NCBI RefSeq assembly: GCF_030161635.1
Contig: NZ_BSUO01000001.1
Location: 1-64,000 of the forward strand
Direction of reading: 5' to 3'
Source of the DNA: Mobilicoccus caccae
GTDB taxonomy: Bacteria > Actinomycetota > Actinomycetes > Actinomycetales > Dermatophilaceae
DNA length: 64,000 bases
Part shown: positions 1-9,178 of the stretch, in pieces
Position numbering within the stretch: the first letter of the stretch is position 1
Layout: every line of letters starts with the position of its first letter
Position numbers and translations under genes: made by a program
The notes under the pieces: generated by a model
Databases searched by the model: none
Told to the model about the DNA's origin: nothing
What the model saw: the letters and a program-made list of their open reading frames with translations, nothing else

Positions 1-184
1 GCACGTGATCGGGCACCTCGAGCTCGCGGACGTGCTTGTGCCCGCCCACCTCGTGCTTGATCGAGCCCTGCGGCAGGCCGATGCGGTCGACCAGCCCCTT
101 GGCGTGGGACTCACCCGTGTCGGGGTCGACGAGCTGGTACTTGAGCGAGGAGGAACCCGCGTTGACGACGAGAACTGCGCGCAT
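1..184 (-). CDS. ackA: acetate kinase, N-terminal part (runs off left edge)
   Basis: Acetate kinase interconverts acetyl phosphate + ADP and acetate + ATP in the cytosol, the second step of the Pta-AckA pathway. Only about 61 codons are inside the window. The start reads [18 protein letters not shown], which carries the family's N-terminal N-x-G-S-S-S-x-K phosphate-binding signature. The ATG at 184 follows the phosphate acetyltransferase stop by 3 bp, so the two genes form one unit in the usual pta-ackA order and are probably translationally coupled. Nothing can be said of the catalytic core, which is outside the window. Confidence 0.95.
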   Translation of the reverse strand, partial: MRAVLVVNAGSSSLKYQLVDPDTGESHAKGLVDRIGLPQGSIKHEVGGHKHVRELEVPDHV

Positions 185-187
185 GCC

Positions 188-2291
188 TTACCCCTTGGCC
201 TGGATGCCGGTGATGGCGACGGTGTTGATGATGTCTCGCACGGTAGCGCCGCGCGAGAGGTCGTTGACGGGCGCGTTGAGACCCTGCAGGACGGGCCCGA
301 TCGCCACGGCGGACGCGCTGCGCTGGACGGCCTTGTACGTGTTGTTCCCGGTGTTGAGGTCGGGGAACACGAGCACGGTCGCGCGACCGGCCACCGGGGA
401 GTCCTTGAGCTTGGTGGCCGCCACGTCGGGGTCGACCGCCGCGTCGTACTGGATCGGTCCCTCGACGAGGAGTTCGGGGGCGCGTTCGTGCACGAGGGCC
501 GTGGCCTCACGGACCTTCTCGACGTCGGCGCCGGAGCCCGAGCCGCCCGTGGAGTAGGACAGCATCGCCACCCGTGGCTCGACGCCGAACTGCGCGGCGG
601 TCTTGGCCGAGGAGATCGCGATGTCGGTGAGCTGCTCGACGTTCGGGTCGGGGTTGATGGCGCAGTCGCCGTAGGCGAGGACCTTGTCGGCCAGGCACAT
701 GAAGAACACGCTGCTGACCACGGAGACGCCGGGAGAGGTGCGGATGATCTCCAGCGCCGGGCGGATCGTGTGGGCCGTGGTGGTGATCGATCCGGACACC
801 ATGCCGTCGGCCTCGCCGGCCTTGACCATGAGTGTGCCGAAGTAGGCGGGGTCGACCACGACGTCGTGGGCCCGGTCGAGGGTGACTCCCTTGTGGGCGC
901 GCATCTCGGCGTAGGTGTGGGCGAACTGTTCGCGCAGCTCGCTGGTGTAGGGGTCGATGACGCGGGCGTTGCTCAGGTCGAGGCCGAGCACGATCGCGCG
1001 GTCGCGGATCTGGGCCTCGTCGCCGAGCAGCGTGAGCCTCGCCACGCGCCGCGCGAGGAGGGTGTCGGCGGCGCGCAGGATGCGGTCCTCGCCCCCTTCG
1101 GGCAGGACGATGTGCGCGTCGGCGGCGCGGGCGGGCCGTGAGCTGGTGCTCGAACATCAACGGCGTGACGACCCGCGGTGCCGAGGAGGGCTCGTCCTCC
1201 GGCCCGGCCGCGGGCAGCAGCGCGTCGACGTCGACGTGATCGTGCACGAGCGCGCGGGCGTGCTCGATCTTGCGGGTCGTGTGCGGCGTGATCCGCCCGG
1301 CGACCTCGTGCATGGCCATCGCGGTCTGCATCGTGTCGTCCTCGCACGTGAGCACGGGCAGCTCGACCTCCAGGCCCTCGACCAGGCGCGAGACCTGGCG
1401 AGACAAGGGGAATCCGCCGTTGAGCACGACACCGGCGAGCGCGGGGAACGTGGAGGACTTGTGCGCGAGCAGCGCCGCGATGAGCACCTCTTCGCGGTCG
1501 CCGGGACAGATGAGGACCTTGCCCTCGGTCAACCGGTCGAGCACGTGCGGCATCGTCATGCCGGCGACGACGAGGCCGGCGGTCTCGCGGTCGAGCAGGC
1601 TGTCCTCACCGGCGAGCAGGGTCGCGTCGATGGCGGTCATGAGGTCGCGCAGGGTGGGCGCGCCGAGCAGTGTGTCGTCGGGCATGGCGAACACCCGCGG
1701 GGTGCAGGTGTCGAGGTCGAGCTCGGCGAGCCGGGACTCGATCGCCTCGCGCACGACGTCGACCTGGCCGTCGGGGACGCGGTTGGTGACCACGGCGGCG
1801 ACGTCGGCGTGCCGGCTGCGGGCCTCCTGGACGCTCACGACGGCCGCGGTGGCGGTGGCGTCGGCGCCGCGGTCGATGGCGGGGACGACCAGCACCATCC
1901 GCGAACCCAGGTGGGCGGCGAGGGCGGCGTTGGTGGAGAACTCCGCGGGAGCGGGGACGCCGGTGAAGTCCGATCCGACGATGAGCACCATGTCGTGGAT
2001 CGCGGCGAAGGCGTGGTAGCGCTCGACGGCCGTGCTGATGGCGGCCTCGGTGTCGCGGTGGATCTCCTCGTAGGTGACGCCGACGGCCTCCTCCAGGGGC
2101 GTCTGGGAGGTGGAGAACGGGTGGAGGAGCTCGAGGATGCGGTCGGAGGAGCGGTCCTGGACGACGGGGCGGAAGACGCCGACCCGGCCGCCGCGGGCGC
2201 AGAGTTCGGCAAGGAGCCCGACCGCCAACGCGGTCTTTCCTGATCGGGATTCGACGGACGCGAGGTACAGGCTGCGAGTCACGTTTTTCAC
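188..2291 (-). CDS. pta: phosphate acetyltransferase, long form (frame break near 1120-1137)
   Basis: Converts acetyl-CoA + phosphate to acetyl phosphate + CoA in the cytosol. It is the long, three-part type of about 700 residues: an N-terminal BioD/DRTGG-type ATPase-like region with a P-loop-like ESRSGKT near residues 14-20, a middle DRTGG domain, and the C-terminal acyltransferase. The last domain is recognised by IVLPEG near its start, ADGMVSGSITTTAHTIRPAL, and the ending FPDLNTGNNTYKAVQR. I chose GTG at 2291 because GGGAGG lies 5 nt upstream. The N-terminal 390 codons and the C-terminal part lie in different frames. Comparison with the family (FxxQL ... IVLPEG spacing) suggests loss of two bases of a GC repeat around 1120-1137, or one extra base, so the product is probably intact in the real genome. 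It is divergent from the GAF protein, leaving a very short promoter gap. Confidence 0.9.
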
Positions 2292-2314
2292 GATAACCTC
2301 CCGAGAAATAGCCG

Positions 2315-3975
2315 GTGACACGCCCGGTGATTCGCGAGGTGCCTCCTGTCCCTTCGGCCGCCACGGCCGACTCAGAAGTCGGACATTTCGACCGATGGGT
2401 GCCCGACGACATCAACGAGCCGGGAGAATTCGTGCGACGCCCCTTCAGAAAAGACCCGGTCATCCAGACCGCGACGACCCCGATCGAGCACGACGAGGTC
2501 TTCATCCTTCGCAAGGTCGTCAAGACCCTGGCGGGGGCGGAGGGCTACCAGGCCGCCGCACACGCCGGCATCAACCGGGTGTGCGACACCGTCGGGTGGG
2601 ACCTGTCCAGCGTGTGGCGGGTCGACGAGGAGGCCGGCGGGCTCGTCCTCGACGTGTCCTGCGGACGCAACCCCGAGCTGACCGCGAGGTCGGCCGGAGT
2701 CGTCATCCCCCGCGGTGCGGGCGGGCTCGGCAAGGCCTGGCAGACCGGTGAGCTCGTCCTCGAGGAGGGCGAACTGCGCGATCTCCAGGCGATGCTCGGC
2801 CCGGATGCGCCGGTCCTGTCGACCACGCTGGCCATCCCGATCTTCTCGGGGCGTCGCGTCGAGGGGTCCTGAGCTTCGCGTCCCTCGAGCCGTGGCCGCG
2901 CACCGAGCGCCGCATGGAACTCATGCGCTGCGTCGGCGACCTGGTGTCGCAGGCCCTGGACCGGATCCAGGCGGCCGAGTCCTCCGCCGAACGCGCTCGT
3001 GACGCGACCGCGATCAACGCGGTGCTGCGCGAGGTCACCGAGGCGGAGTCCGAAGAGGCCGCGGTGAAGATCGCGCTCGACACCATCCGGCGCGAATTCG
3101 GTTGGGCCTACGGCTCCTTCTGGGCCGTCGACCCGGAGGCGCAGGTCCTGCGCTTCTCCACCGAGTCCGGTGACGCCGGCTCGGAGTTCCGGGACGTGAC
3201 GCGCGCGGCGACCTTCGCCGAGGGCGTGGGCCTGGCCGGGCGCACCTGGCAGAAGCGGGATCTCGTGTTCGAGGCCGATCTCGGCACGGTCACCGACTGC
3301 GTGCGCGCACCGGCCGCCCAGCGCGCCGGGGTGAAGTCGGGCGTGTGCGTGCCGATCACGATCGGCTCCCAGGTGGTCGGCACCATGGACTTCTTCGCCA
3401 CCCGCGAGATCGTGCTGACCGACGCGCGCCGCGACGCCCTGCGCAACACGGCGTTCCTCGTCTCGCACAGTCTCGAGCGCAGCCGTGCCACCGCGCGGAT
3501 CGCGCACGCCGGCCGCGAACTCATCACCTCGATCTCCGAGGTCGGCAAGAACGTCGATTCCGCGCGGGACGTCGCCGCCGAGGCGAATCGCATCACGGCC
3601 GAGGCGGGCCGGATCGTCGCCGGGCTGGACAACAGCTCCATCGAGATCGGCGCCGTCGTCAAGACCATCACGACCATCGCCGAGCAGACCAACCTCCTCG
3701 CCCTCAACGCCACGATCGAGGCGGCCCGTGCCGGCGACGCGGGCAAGGGCTTCGCCGTGGTCGCCGGAGAGGTCAAAGACCTGGCGCGCGAGACCGCGTC
3801 GGCCACGGAGGAGGTCGGCACGAAGGTCGCGAAGATCCAGTCGGATTCGACGGCGGTGCGCGGTGCGCTCGACGAGGTCTCACAGACGGTGCGCCAGATC
3901 AACGACGCTCAGGAAGTCATCGCGAGCGTCCTGCGAGAGCAGGTGGAGGTCACGCGCAGCGTCCTCGGCGGCTGA
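2315..3975 (+). CDS. soluble GAF-GAF-methyl-accepting-chemotaxis-like signalling protein (frame break near 2864-2868)
   Basis: No membrane segment or HAMP domain is visible, so this looks like a cytosolic sensor. Two GAF-like domains (about residues 45-190 and 225-390) precede a short MCP signalling helix whose tip reads [18 protein letters not shown], the conserved hairpin that normally contacts CheA/CheW. The first 185 codons and the rest are in different frames. Restoring one G in the GGGG run at 2864-2867 joins [12 protein letters not shown] smoothly. The longest start is GTG 2315, only 23 bp from the divergent pta start, so GTG 2399 or 2434 may be the true start. No che or flagellar gene is in the window, and the partner and ligand are unknown. 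Confidence 0.8.
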
Positions 3976-4058
3976 GTGTCGGGATGTCGGCGGCGACGCA
4001 CACATCGCAGCGAGAGTGGCGACACCCGCCGAATCTCCTACGCCTCCTCCGGTCTCGT

Positions 4059-4080
4059 GCCGCCTCCGATCGGAGGCGGC
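4059..4080. terminator. hairpin after the GAF-MCP gene
   Basis: Perfect inverted repeat GCCGCCTCCGA/TCGGAGGCGGC with no unpaired loop, 84 bp past the stop of the GAF-MCP gene and before the next gene on the same strand. No T-tract follows, as is usual for actinobacterial terminators. It could equally be a protein-binding palindrome. Confidence 0.5.
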
Positions 4081-4182
4081 CTCGGCTCGCTGTCCTGGGC
4101 GGCTCCCGTCGAGCGATCTCCCAGGTGGGGTCGCTACCCTGCCGACTCGTGCCGGGGGCGCGCGTGAGTACCAGGGGGGACG

Positions 4183-5188
4183 ATGAGACGGATGCCGGTG
4201 GCCGTGACGGCTGCCCTCGCGCTGAGCCTGCTGGGTGCGTGCGCCACCACGCCCCCGCTGACGCCGGAGGAACATCGGACCATGCACCCCACGCCGTCCA
4301 CCCCACCCGCCACACCCGTGCCGGAGCAGCACGTGCGTGATCAGGCGTACGTCGCCGGCGGCGACGACGCACACGCTGGACCTCACGGTGCCGGGCGGTC
4401 ACCGCGGTCCGCGTCCGGTGGTCGTGTTCATCCACGGCGGCGGCTGGGAGGGCGGCTCCCGAGCGCTGTTCGAGAGCACCGAGGGGCAGAACGTCGCGGC
4501 CCTGCGCGACGCCCTGCACCGGCGCGGCTGGGCGACCGCGAGCATCGACTACCGCCTGTCCGGGGACGCGCGGATGCCCGCGCAACTGCACGACGTCAAA
4601 GCCGCTGTGCGGTGGGTGTACTCCCACGCCGGGCGCTACGGACTCGATCGGGAGCGCATCGCCGTGGCCGGGGAGTCCGCCGGCGGGCACCTGGCGCAAC
4701 TGCTCGGGACGACCCGGGGGCGGGCCGCGCACGAGGGGCGCCTGGGGCCGCTGCAGGGTGCCTCCAGTCACGTCGTCGCCGTCGTGAGCTACTACGGCGT
4801 CTCCGATCTGGCGGCGGTCGTCCCCGATCGGGTCCGGGCCGGGTGTGGTCGTGGGTCCGCCGGGCGGAGTTCACCGGAGGGGAAGCTCATCGGCGCCGAC
4901 CCCGGTGCCGAGGCGGGCGCGAAGGCCGCGGCGGCGGCGAGTCCGATCACGTACGTGTCGCCCGAGTCGGCGCCGACCCTGTTCATCCACGGGCGTCAGG
5001 ACTGCGTCGTCCCGCACGCCCAGTCCGAGCGTGCGGCCGAGGCGCTGCGCCGAGCCGGTGTCGCGACCGACCTCGTCCTCACCGACGGCGGGCACGCCGA
5101 ATCCCGGTACTACGCAACGGAGGACATGCAGCGCAAGGCCGTCGACTTCCTCGCGACCTACCTGGATCCGCCTGCCGACGGCGGATGA
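4183..5188 (+). CDS. lipoprotein alpha/beta-hydrolase, carboxylesterase-like (frame break near 4360-4372)
   Basis: Predicted cell-surface esterase. The N-terminus is a lipoprotein signal peptide, ALALSLLGAC, with the Cys of the lipobox near residue 21. The body is an alpha/beta hydrolase of the BD-FAE/esterase-lipase type: oxyanion-hole HGGGW, nucleophile elbow GESAGG, then Asp in GRQDCVVP and His in GGHAES complete the catalytic triad. The ATG at 4183 follows a GGGGGA Shine-Dalgarno. The signal peptide and hydrolase parts are two frames. Loss of AC from a short (AC)n run at about 4368-4372 explains the break and restores ...GDDAHTLDLTVPGG. The natural substrate is unknown. Confidence 0.8.
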
Positions 5189-5236
5189 ACGCAGCGGTGG
5201 ATCCGGGACCCGACCGGGCGGGGGAGCCCTCGGGGA

Positions 5237-5256
5237 GGTCCTCCTGGAGGAGGACC
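5237..5256. terminator. hairpin GGTCCTCC-TGGA-GGAGGACC
   Basis: Perfect 8-bp stem with a 4-nt loop, 49 bp after the esterase stop and 100 bp before the VanZ-like start. It most likely ends the esterase transcript. It resembles the GGAGGAG palindromes at 30653 and 32588, but its spacer is different, so I do not count it as the same site. Confidence 0.5.
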
Positions 5257-5355
5257 CGAAACCCTCCTGCAGGGTGACGCGCCGAGGGGAGGCCGGCGGG
5301 CACCGTGGTCGGTGAGCGCGGACCCGCGCTCGACGCGACCGTCCGAGGAGTCGAC

Positions 5356-6108
5356 ATGTTGAGCCAGGCCGTCTGGTCCGTGATCGCCGGTCTCGCCCTG
5401 TCGGGTGTGGCCTTCGTGCCCGTGCTGGTGTGGCAGTACCGCCGCTACGGTGCGCCGTCGCCCATGCGCTTGTTCGGCCTGGTCATGGCCGCGGTGTACG
5501 GGTCGGCGATCATCGCCTACACGCTGTTCCCGCTGCCCGGGCCGGGGGAGCTGACCCCGGGGTTCTGCACCGCTCGCGGTCGCCCTCTCGAACTCGATCC
5601 GACCGCCTACTTCCGCGCGATGCCGCGTGAGCTCGCCGGGCTGTCGCCGATCGCGATGGCGAAGAGCTGGGTGGTCATGCAGATGGTCCTCAACGTCGCG
5701 CTCTTCGTGCCGCTCGGGGTGCTCGGGCGGCGGCTGGGGCACTGGTCGGCCGGTCGGACCGTCCTCACCGGGGCCGGGGTGTCGCTGCTGGTGGAGGCCA
5801 CGCAGTACACCGGCAACTGGGGGCTCATGGCGTGCTCCTACCGGTTCGCCGACGTCAACGACCTCATCACCAACACCACCGGCACCGCGATCGGCGTGGC
5901 CGTGGCCGGGTTCGTCCCGCGGTTGTTCGCCGACCCCGACGCCCTCGTGCGGCAGCGGGAGTCCGCCCGCCCCGTCACCCGGGTGCGCCGGTGGACCGCG
6001 ATGCTGCTGGACGCCTGGATCCTCGCCTGCGCCGTCGCGCTCACCTGGGTGGGGGTGTTCATCGCGTTCGGGCTGGCCGTGGGGCCGCGCCTGGAGGAGC
6101 GGGGATGA
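5356..6108 (+). CDS. VanZ-like membrane protein
   Basis: Integral membrane protein of 250 residues. The VanZ-family core is clear: LNVALFVPLG in a helix, then EATQ and DVNDLITNTTG, the conserved acidic/Asn motifs between the last helices. About six hydrophobic segments can be drawn. I chose ATG 5356 because GAGGAG sits 5 nt upstream; an earlier in-frame start at 5305 lacks a site. VanZ itself raises teicoplanin resistance in enterococci by an unknown mechanism. Actinobacterial homologues are common and uncharacterised, so no resistance role should be assumed. Its stop overlaps the next start by ATGA. Confidence 0.85.
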   Translation: MLSQAVWSVIAGLALSGVAFVPVLVWQYRRYGAPSPMRLFGLVMAAVYGSAIIAYTLFPLPGPGELTPGFCTARGRPLELDPTAYFRAMPRELAGLSPIAMAKSWVVMQMVLNVALFVPLGVLGRRLGHWSAGRTVLTGAGVSLLVEATQYTGNWGLMACSYRFADVNDLITNTTGTAIGVAVAGFVPRLFADPDALVRQRESARPVTRVRRWTAMLLDAWILACAVALTWVGVFIAFGLAVGPRLEERG

Positions 6109-6494
6109 GCGACCTCGCGCTCGAGCTGATGCGGTGGGCGGCGGTGGCCGTCACGGTCGCCCTCGCCGTGCTGCCCACCCTGCGCGGATCGCGGGCCTCC
6201 CTCGGGCAGCGGATCGTCTACCTGCGACCCGTGCCGGTCCGGCGGGACCGCCCGTTCCCGCTGGTCACGCCCGGTCTGCTGCGCGGGGTCGCCGCGGTGG
6301 GCATCTTCGCCGGACCCTTCCCCGTGGCGGCACTCGCCGTGCTGTGGCTCGTCGCCGACGTGCTGTGGGTGCTGCGCGACCCGCGAGGTCTGAGCGGGGT
6401 GGTCTCCGGGCACGACGTCGCCGATGCGCGGGCCGTGGACCGGGCGGGTTCGCACGCGGGCTCGGGAGCGACGGTGCGCGAACCCGTCGGCTGA
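6105..6494 (+). CDS. small membrane protein of unknown function
   Basis: Protein of 129 residues translationally coupled to the VanZ-like gene (ATGA overlap at 6105). Hydrophobic stretches around residues 7-23 and 60-90 suggest two or three membrane helices. The C-terminal 35 residues are polar and probably disordered. I do not recognise the family. The coupling implies a shared role with the VanZ-like protein. Confidence 0.65.
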   Translation: MSDLALELMRWAAVAVTVALAVLPTLRGSRASLGQRIVYLRPVPVRRDRPFPLVTPGLLRGVAAVGIFAGPFPVAALAVLWLVADVLWVLRDPRGLSGVVSGHDVADARAVDRAGSHAGSGATVREPVG

Positions 6495-6530
6495 ACCGCG
6501 CGGCCGACACGGGCGGTCGTGGACGGCGAG

Positions 6531-6567
6531 GGTGAACCCCGCAGCCTCGGCGGCTGCGGGGTTCACC
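6531..6567. terminator. bidirectional terminator hairpin
   Basis: Arms GGTGAACCCCGCAGCC and GGCTGCGGGGTTCACC form a perfect 16-bp stem around the loop TCGGC. It lies between the convergent ends of the small membrane gene and the phosphoesterase, so it can serve both strands. Confidence 0.85.
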
Positions 6568-6606
6568 CTCATCGGGCCGTGCCCGGTCCGTTCTTCCGGT
6601 GCGGCG

Positions 6607-8466
6607 TCACTTCACCGGCGCGCGCTCGTCGACGACCGTGAAGCGGACCGTCTCGGTGTAGACCCGGCCGTGGCGGTCGGTGCCCTTCACGGTGGCGGTG
6701 TGGGTGCCGTTCGACAGGTTCTTCGGCAGCGTGGCGCGCCACACCGAAGAGCTGTTCTGGGGCACGTTGCCGCCGGCCGACAGCAGGTTGGCGTTGGCGA
6801 CCTGGACGTCGGCGAACTCCCACCCGGTGTTGGTCTTCTCGCCCTTGCCCGGCTGCGCGAGCTCCGCCACCTGGTAGGCGCGGCCGTCGACGGACATCTC
6901 GACCGTGGCGTCGCGTGAGCCGAGCAGGAAGTTGGCCGAGATCCAGGTGCCGCCCTCGAGGTCCTCATCCGTGATGACGTTGAGGTTGCCCATGGTGGGG
7001 CGTGCACCCTTGTCGGCGGCCTTGTCCGCGCGCCACGCGAGAGCCTTGGGGGCCCAGTCACGCCACGTCGGGGAGTTCACGCCGAGGGAGAGCCGGTACT
7101 TCCAGGGCTCCTGGCGCACCTTGTAGCTCTCGACGAACCGGTTGCCCTTGAGCGACAGCGTCAGGGTGCCGGGACGGTTGCCACCGATGCCGACGGCGTA
7201 GGGCAGTCCGGACTCGTCGAGGTTGCCGGAGTACCAGTCGCCGGAGACGGCGCCCGCGACGATCTGGTGGAACGGCAGCTCGGCGATGCCCTTGGCCGCC
7301 CATTCCTCACGCTTGGTGCCCGGGAGCAGGTTCTCGATGGTGTGGGTGTGGCCACCGATCATGACGGTGTTCTCGGCGGTCCGACCGGTCGACTTCAGCA
7401 CCGCGAACAGGTCGGCGGCGTTGTCGGTGCCCACGCCGCGGTAGTGCATGATCGGCGCGTGCGCGTTGATGACGACGAGCTTGTTCGCCGGCACGCTCGC
7501 GAGGTCCTTCTTCAGCCAGTCGAGCTGCTCCTGCGTGAGGGACTCCTTGTAGCCGCCGTTGTCCCACTTGCCGCCGGGCTTGGTGCCGTTGTAGCGGATG
7601 TTGTCGAGGGCGACCATGTGGGTGTTGCCGACGTCCCAGGAGAAGTAGGCCGGGCCGAACTGCGCGCGGTGGGTGTCGAGGCTGCCCTCGTCGTCCTTCG
7701 CGTCGAAGTCCATGTCGTGGTTGCCCGGCAGGGCGCGGACGGGACCCTGGAATTGGCGGTAGATGTCCTTCGTCGGGTCGTTCATGGCGAGGTCGTCGCC
7801 CACGTTGTCGCCGAGGAGCAGCACGCCGCAGCCGCCGAGGTCGGTGCGCTTGACGAGGTCGCGCACCGCACCCTGCTTGGCGTAGGCGACCTCCTTGAGG
7901 TTGTAGCCCTGTGTGTCGGAGGCGACCGCGCAGTTCTGCGAGGTCTTCGCGGTGGCCTTCGACTTCACCATCGGGAAGTTGACGGCCTTGGGCAGGGCGC
8001 CCGTGGCGGGTACGCCACCGAACCGGAGCTTGGGCGAGCCGGTCGGGAAGTGGTTGTAGGAGAACTGGGCGATGTTGTCCTCGTTCACCGGCACGGCGTA
8101 GCCCGAGGGCTGCGTGACGAAGACCGTCATGCGGTCGAACGCGGGGAGCGAGTACTCGCCGTCGGCGTTCGTGGTGACGACGTCGCGGCCGTTGGAGACG
8201 GTCACGCCGGCGATGCCCTTCTCGCCGCGGTCCTTGACGGAGTCCTTGTCCTTGTCGACGAACACCGATCCGGTGAGGACCTTCTCGTCCGCGGCCTTGC
8301 CGCGGACGACCTGCACGTGACCGGTGTAGTCGTCACGGACGACCTGGGCCTTGCGCTCGGGGTTGACGGGCGGGGTGGAAGCGGCCTGCGAGACGGTCAC
8401 GGGCGCGAGGGCCAGACCGACGAGCGGGAGGATCGCCGTGGCGACGCGGCGGGATGCCTTGTTCAT
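6607..8466 (-). CDS. secreted calcineurin-like phosphoesterase (MetallophosN-Metallophos-MetallophosC)
   Basis: Exported phosphohydrolase of 619 residues. A Sec signal peptide (KASRRVATAILPLVGLALAP...SQAAS) is followed by an Ig/SD-repeat-like N-terminal domain (GSVFVDKDKDSVKDRGEKG, near residue 60-120). The central metallophosphatase carries SDTQG, GDNVGDD, PGNHD, NAHAPI and GGHTH, the usual bimetal ligands. The last ~180 residues match the C-terminal domain that accompanies this architecture. ATG 8466 has AGGAG 8 nt upstream. It stands alone between a bidirectional terminator and a 700-bp gene-free stretch. The substrate is unknown; phosphodiesters or phosphorylated cell-surface compounds are guesses. 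Confidence 0.88.
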   Translation of the reverse strand: MNKASRRVATAILPLVGLALAPVTVSQAASTPPVNPERKAQVVRDDYTGHVQVVRGKAADEKVLTGSVFVDKDKDSVKDRGEKGIAGVTVSNGRDVVTTNADGEYSLPAFDRMTVFVTQPSGYAVPVNEDNIAQFSYNHFPTGSPKLRFGGVPATGALPKAVNFPMVKSKATAKTSQNCAVASDTQGYNLKEVAYAKQGAVRDLVKRTDLGGCGVLLLGDNVGDDLAMNDPTKDIYRQFQGPVRALPGNHDMDFDAKDDEGSLDTHRAQFGPAYFSWDVGNTHMVALDNIRYNGTKPGGKWDNGGYKESLTQEQLDWLKKDLASVPANKLVVINAHAPIMHYRGVGTDNAADLFAVLKSTGRTAENTVMIGGHTHTIENLLPGTKREEWAAKGIAELPFHQIVAGAVSGDWYSGNLDESGLPYAVGIGGNRPGTLTLSLKGNRFVESYKVRQEPWKYRLSLGVNSPTWRDWAPKALAWRADKAADKGARPTMGNLNVITDEDLEGGTWISANFLLGSRDATVEMSVDGRAYQVAELAQPGKGEKTNTGWEFADVQVANANLLSAGGNVPQNSSSVWRATLPKNLSNGTHTATVKGTDRHGRVYTETVRFTVVDERAPVK

Positions 8467-9178
8467 GAGGTGCTCCTGGGTGAGAGACGGAGGGCTGGAC
8501 GGGCCCGCCGTCACGCTGTCGCGCCGGGGTGAACGCGACTCTGCCGTCGTCTGTTGGCCCGATGTACGCCACCTGACCGGACCCTGAGTAAATCCCTTGG
8601 TGCGCAACGAATTTCGGGTGACGTTCACCTGGTGTGCGCCGCCAGAGAACGTCGATCTGTTGTCGGGGTCGTCGGTCGCGCTGCGGGAGGGGTGAGGTGC
8701 GGGTGCAGGCATCGGGGTGCGGGCGGGCCGGACCCCGGCGTCCGGCGCGCCCAGCGTCGCGATCGTCGGCGTGGTCCAGGACGTAGCGCAGTTTCGACGT
8801 ACTCGCGGAGGGGGTCGGGGGCAACAGTGCAGGTCAGCGGGGTGGGGTGTGGCGGGACCCCCTCCAGATGACGTCGAAACTGTGCTACGTCTCGGGTGGC
8901 ATGGGCGGCGTGCCCGCTACCGAGATGGGCGCTTCGTCCTGCGTGACGCGCCGGGGTGGGGGCGGGAGGCGTCGGCCTGGTACGTCCTCGCGTTCCAGGT
9001 CGGGATTGCGGCGGGCGCGGGCCTCGGAGGTCTCGTCATCGCGCTCCGGGCGGCCCCGGGATGCTCCCACCCACGTCGTGCGTCGCGGTGGTCGCCGCGG
9101 CGGTCGTGGCGTGGGTGGCGGTGCGCGACCCTCATCGGACTGCTCGCCGGGCATGAGCGTCGTCAGGCCCGAGCCTCA
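8467..9178. other. 712-bp stretch without a convincing gene
   Basis: Both strands contain open frames, but none has codon bias, a plausible start or recognisable similarity. The stretch holds the promoter region of the phosphoesterase (8467-8650) and one long imperfect inverted repeat at 8780-8891, listed separately. Its left part is T/C-rich relative to coding DNA nearby. It may be the eroded remains of an older gene. Confidence 0.5.
8780..8891. repeat. long imperfect inverted repeat
   Basis: Left arm 8780-8816 and right arm 8856-8891 are inverted copies. A 21-nt block (GACGTAGCGCAGTTTCGACG...) matches with one mismatch, and a second block, GGAGGGGGTC, matches exactly. The two blocks are separated by 5-6 unmatched bases, and the arms enclose about 39 nt of G-rich sequence. 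It does not overlap a gene. It may be a REP-like element, a decayed insertion-sequence end pair or a large RNA hairpin; the sequence alone does not decide. Confidence 0.6.

Noticed and set aside
5237..5256. Third copy of the two-component-system palindrome
   Set aside because: The GGAGGA arms resemble those at 30653 and 32588, but the spacer is TGGA rather than CCAC[A/G], and it follows a stop codon, so a terminator is simpler.
7267..8532. 421-codon plus-strand frame opposite the phosphoesterase
   Set aside because: It is a mirror of a well-supported gene with a signal peptide and metal-binding motifs. The antisense product is Val/Gly/Arg-rich with no fold signature.
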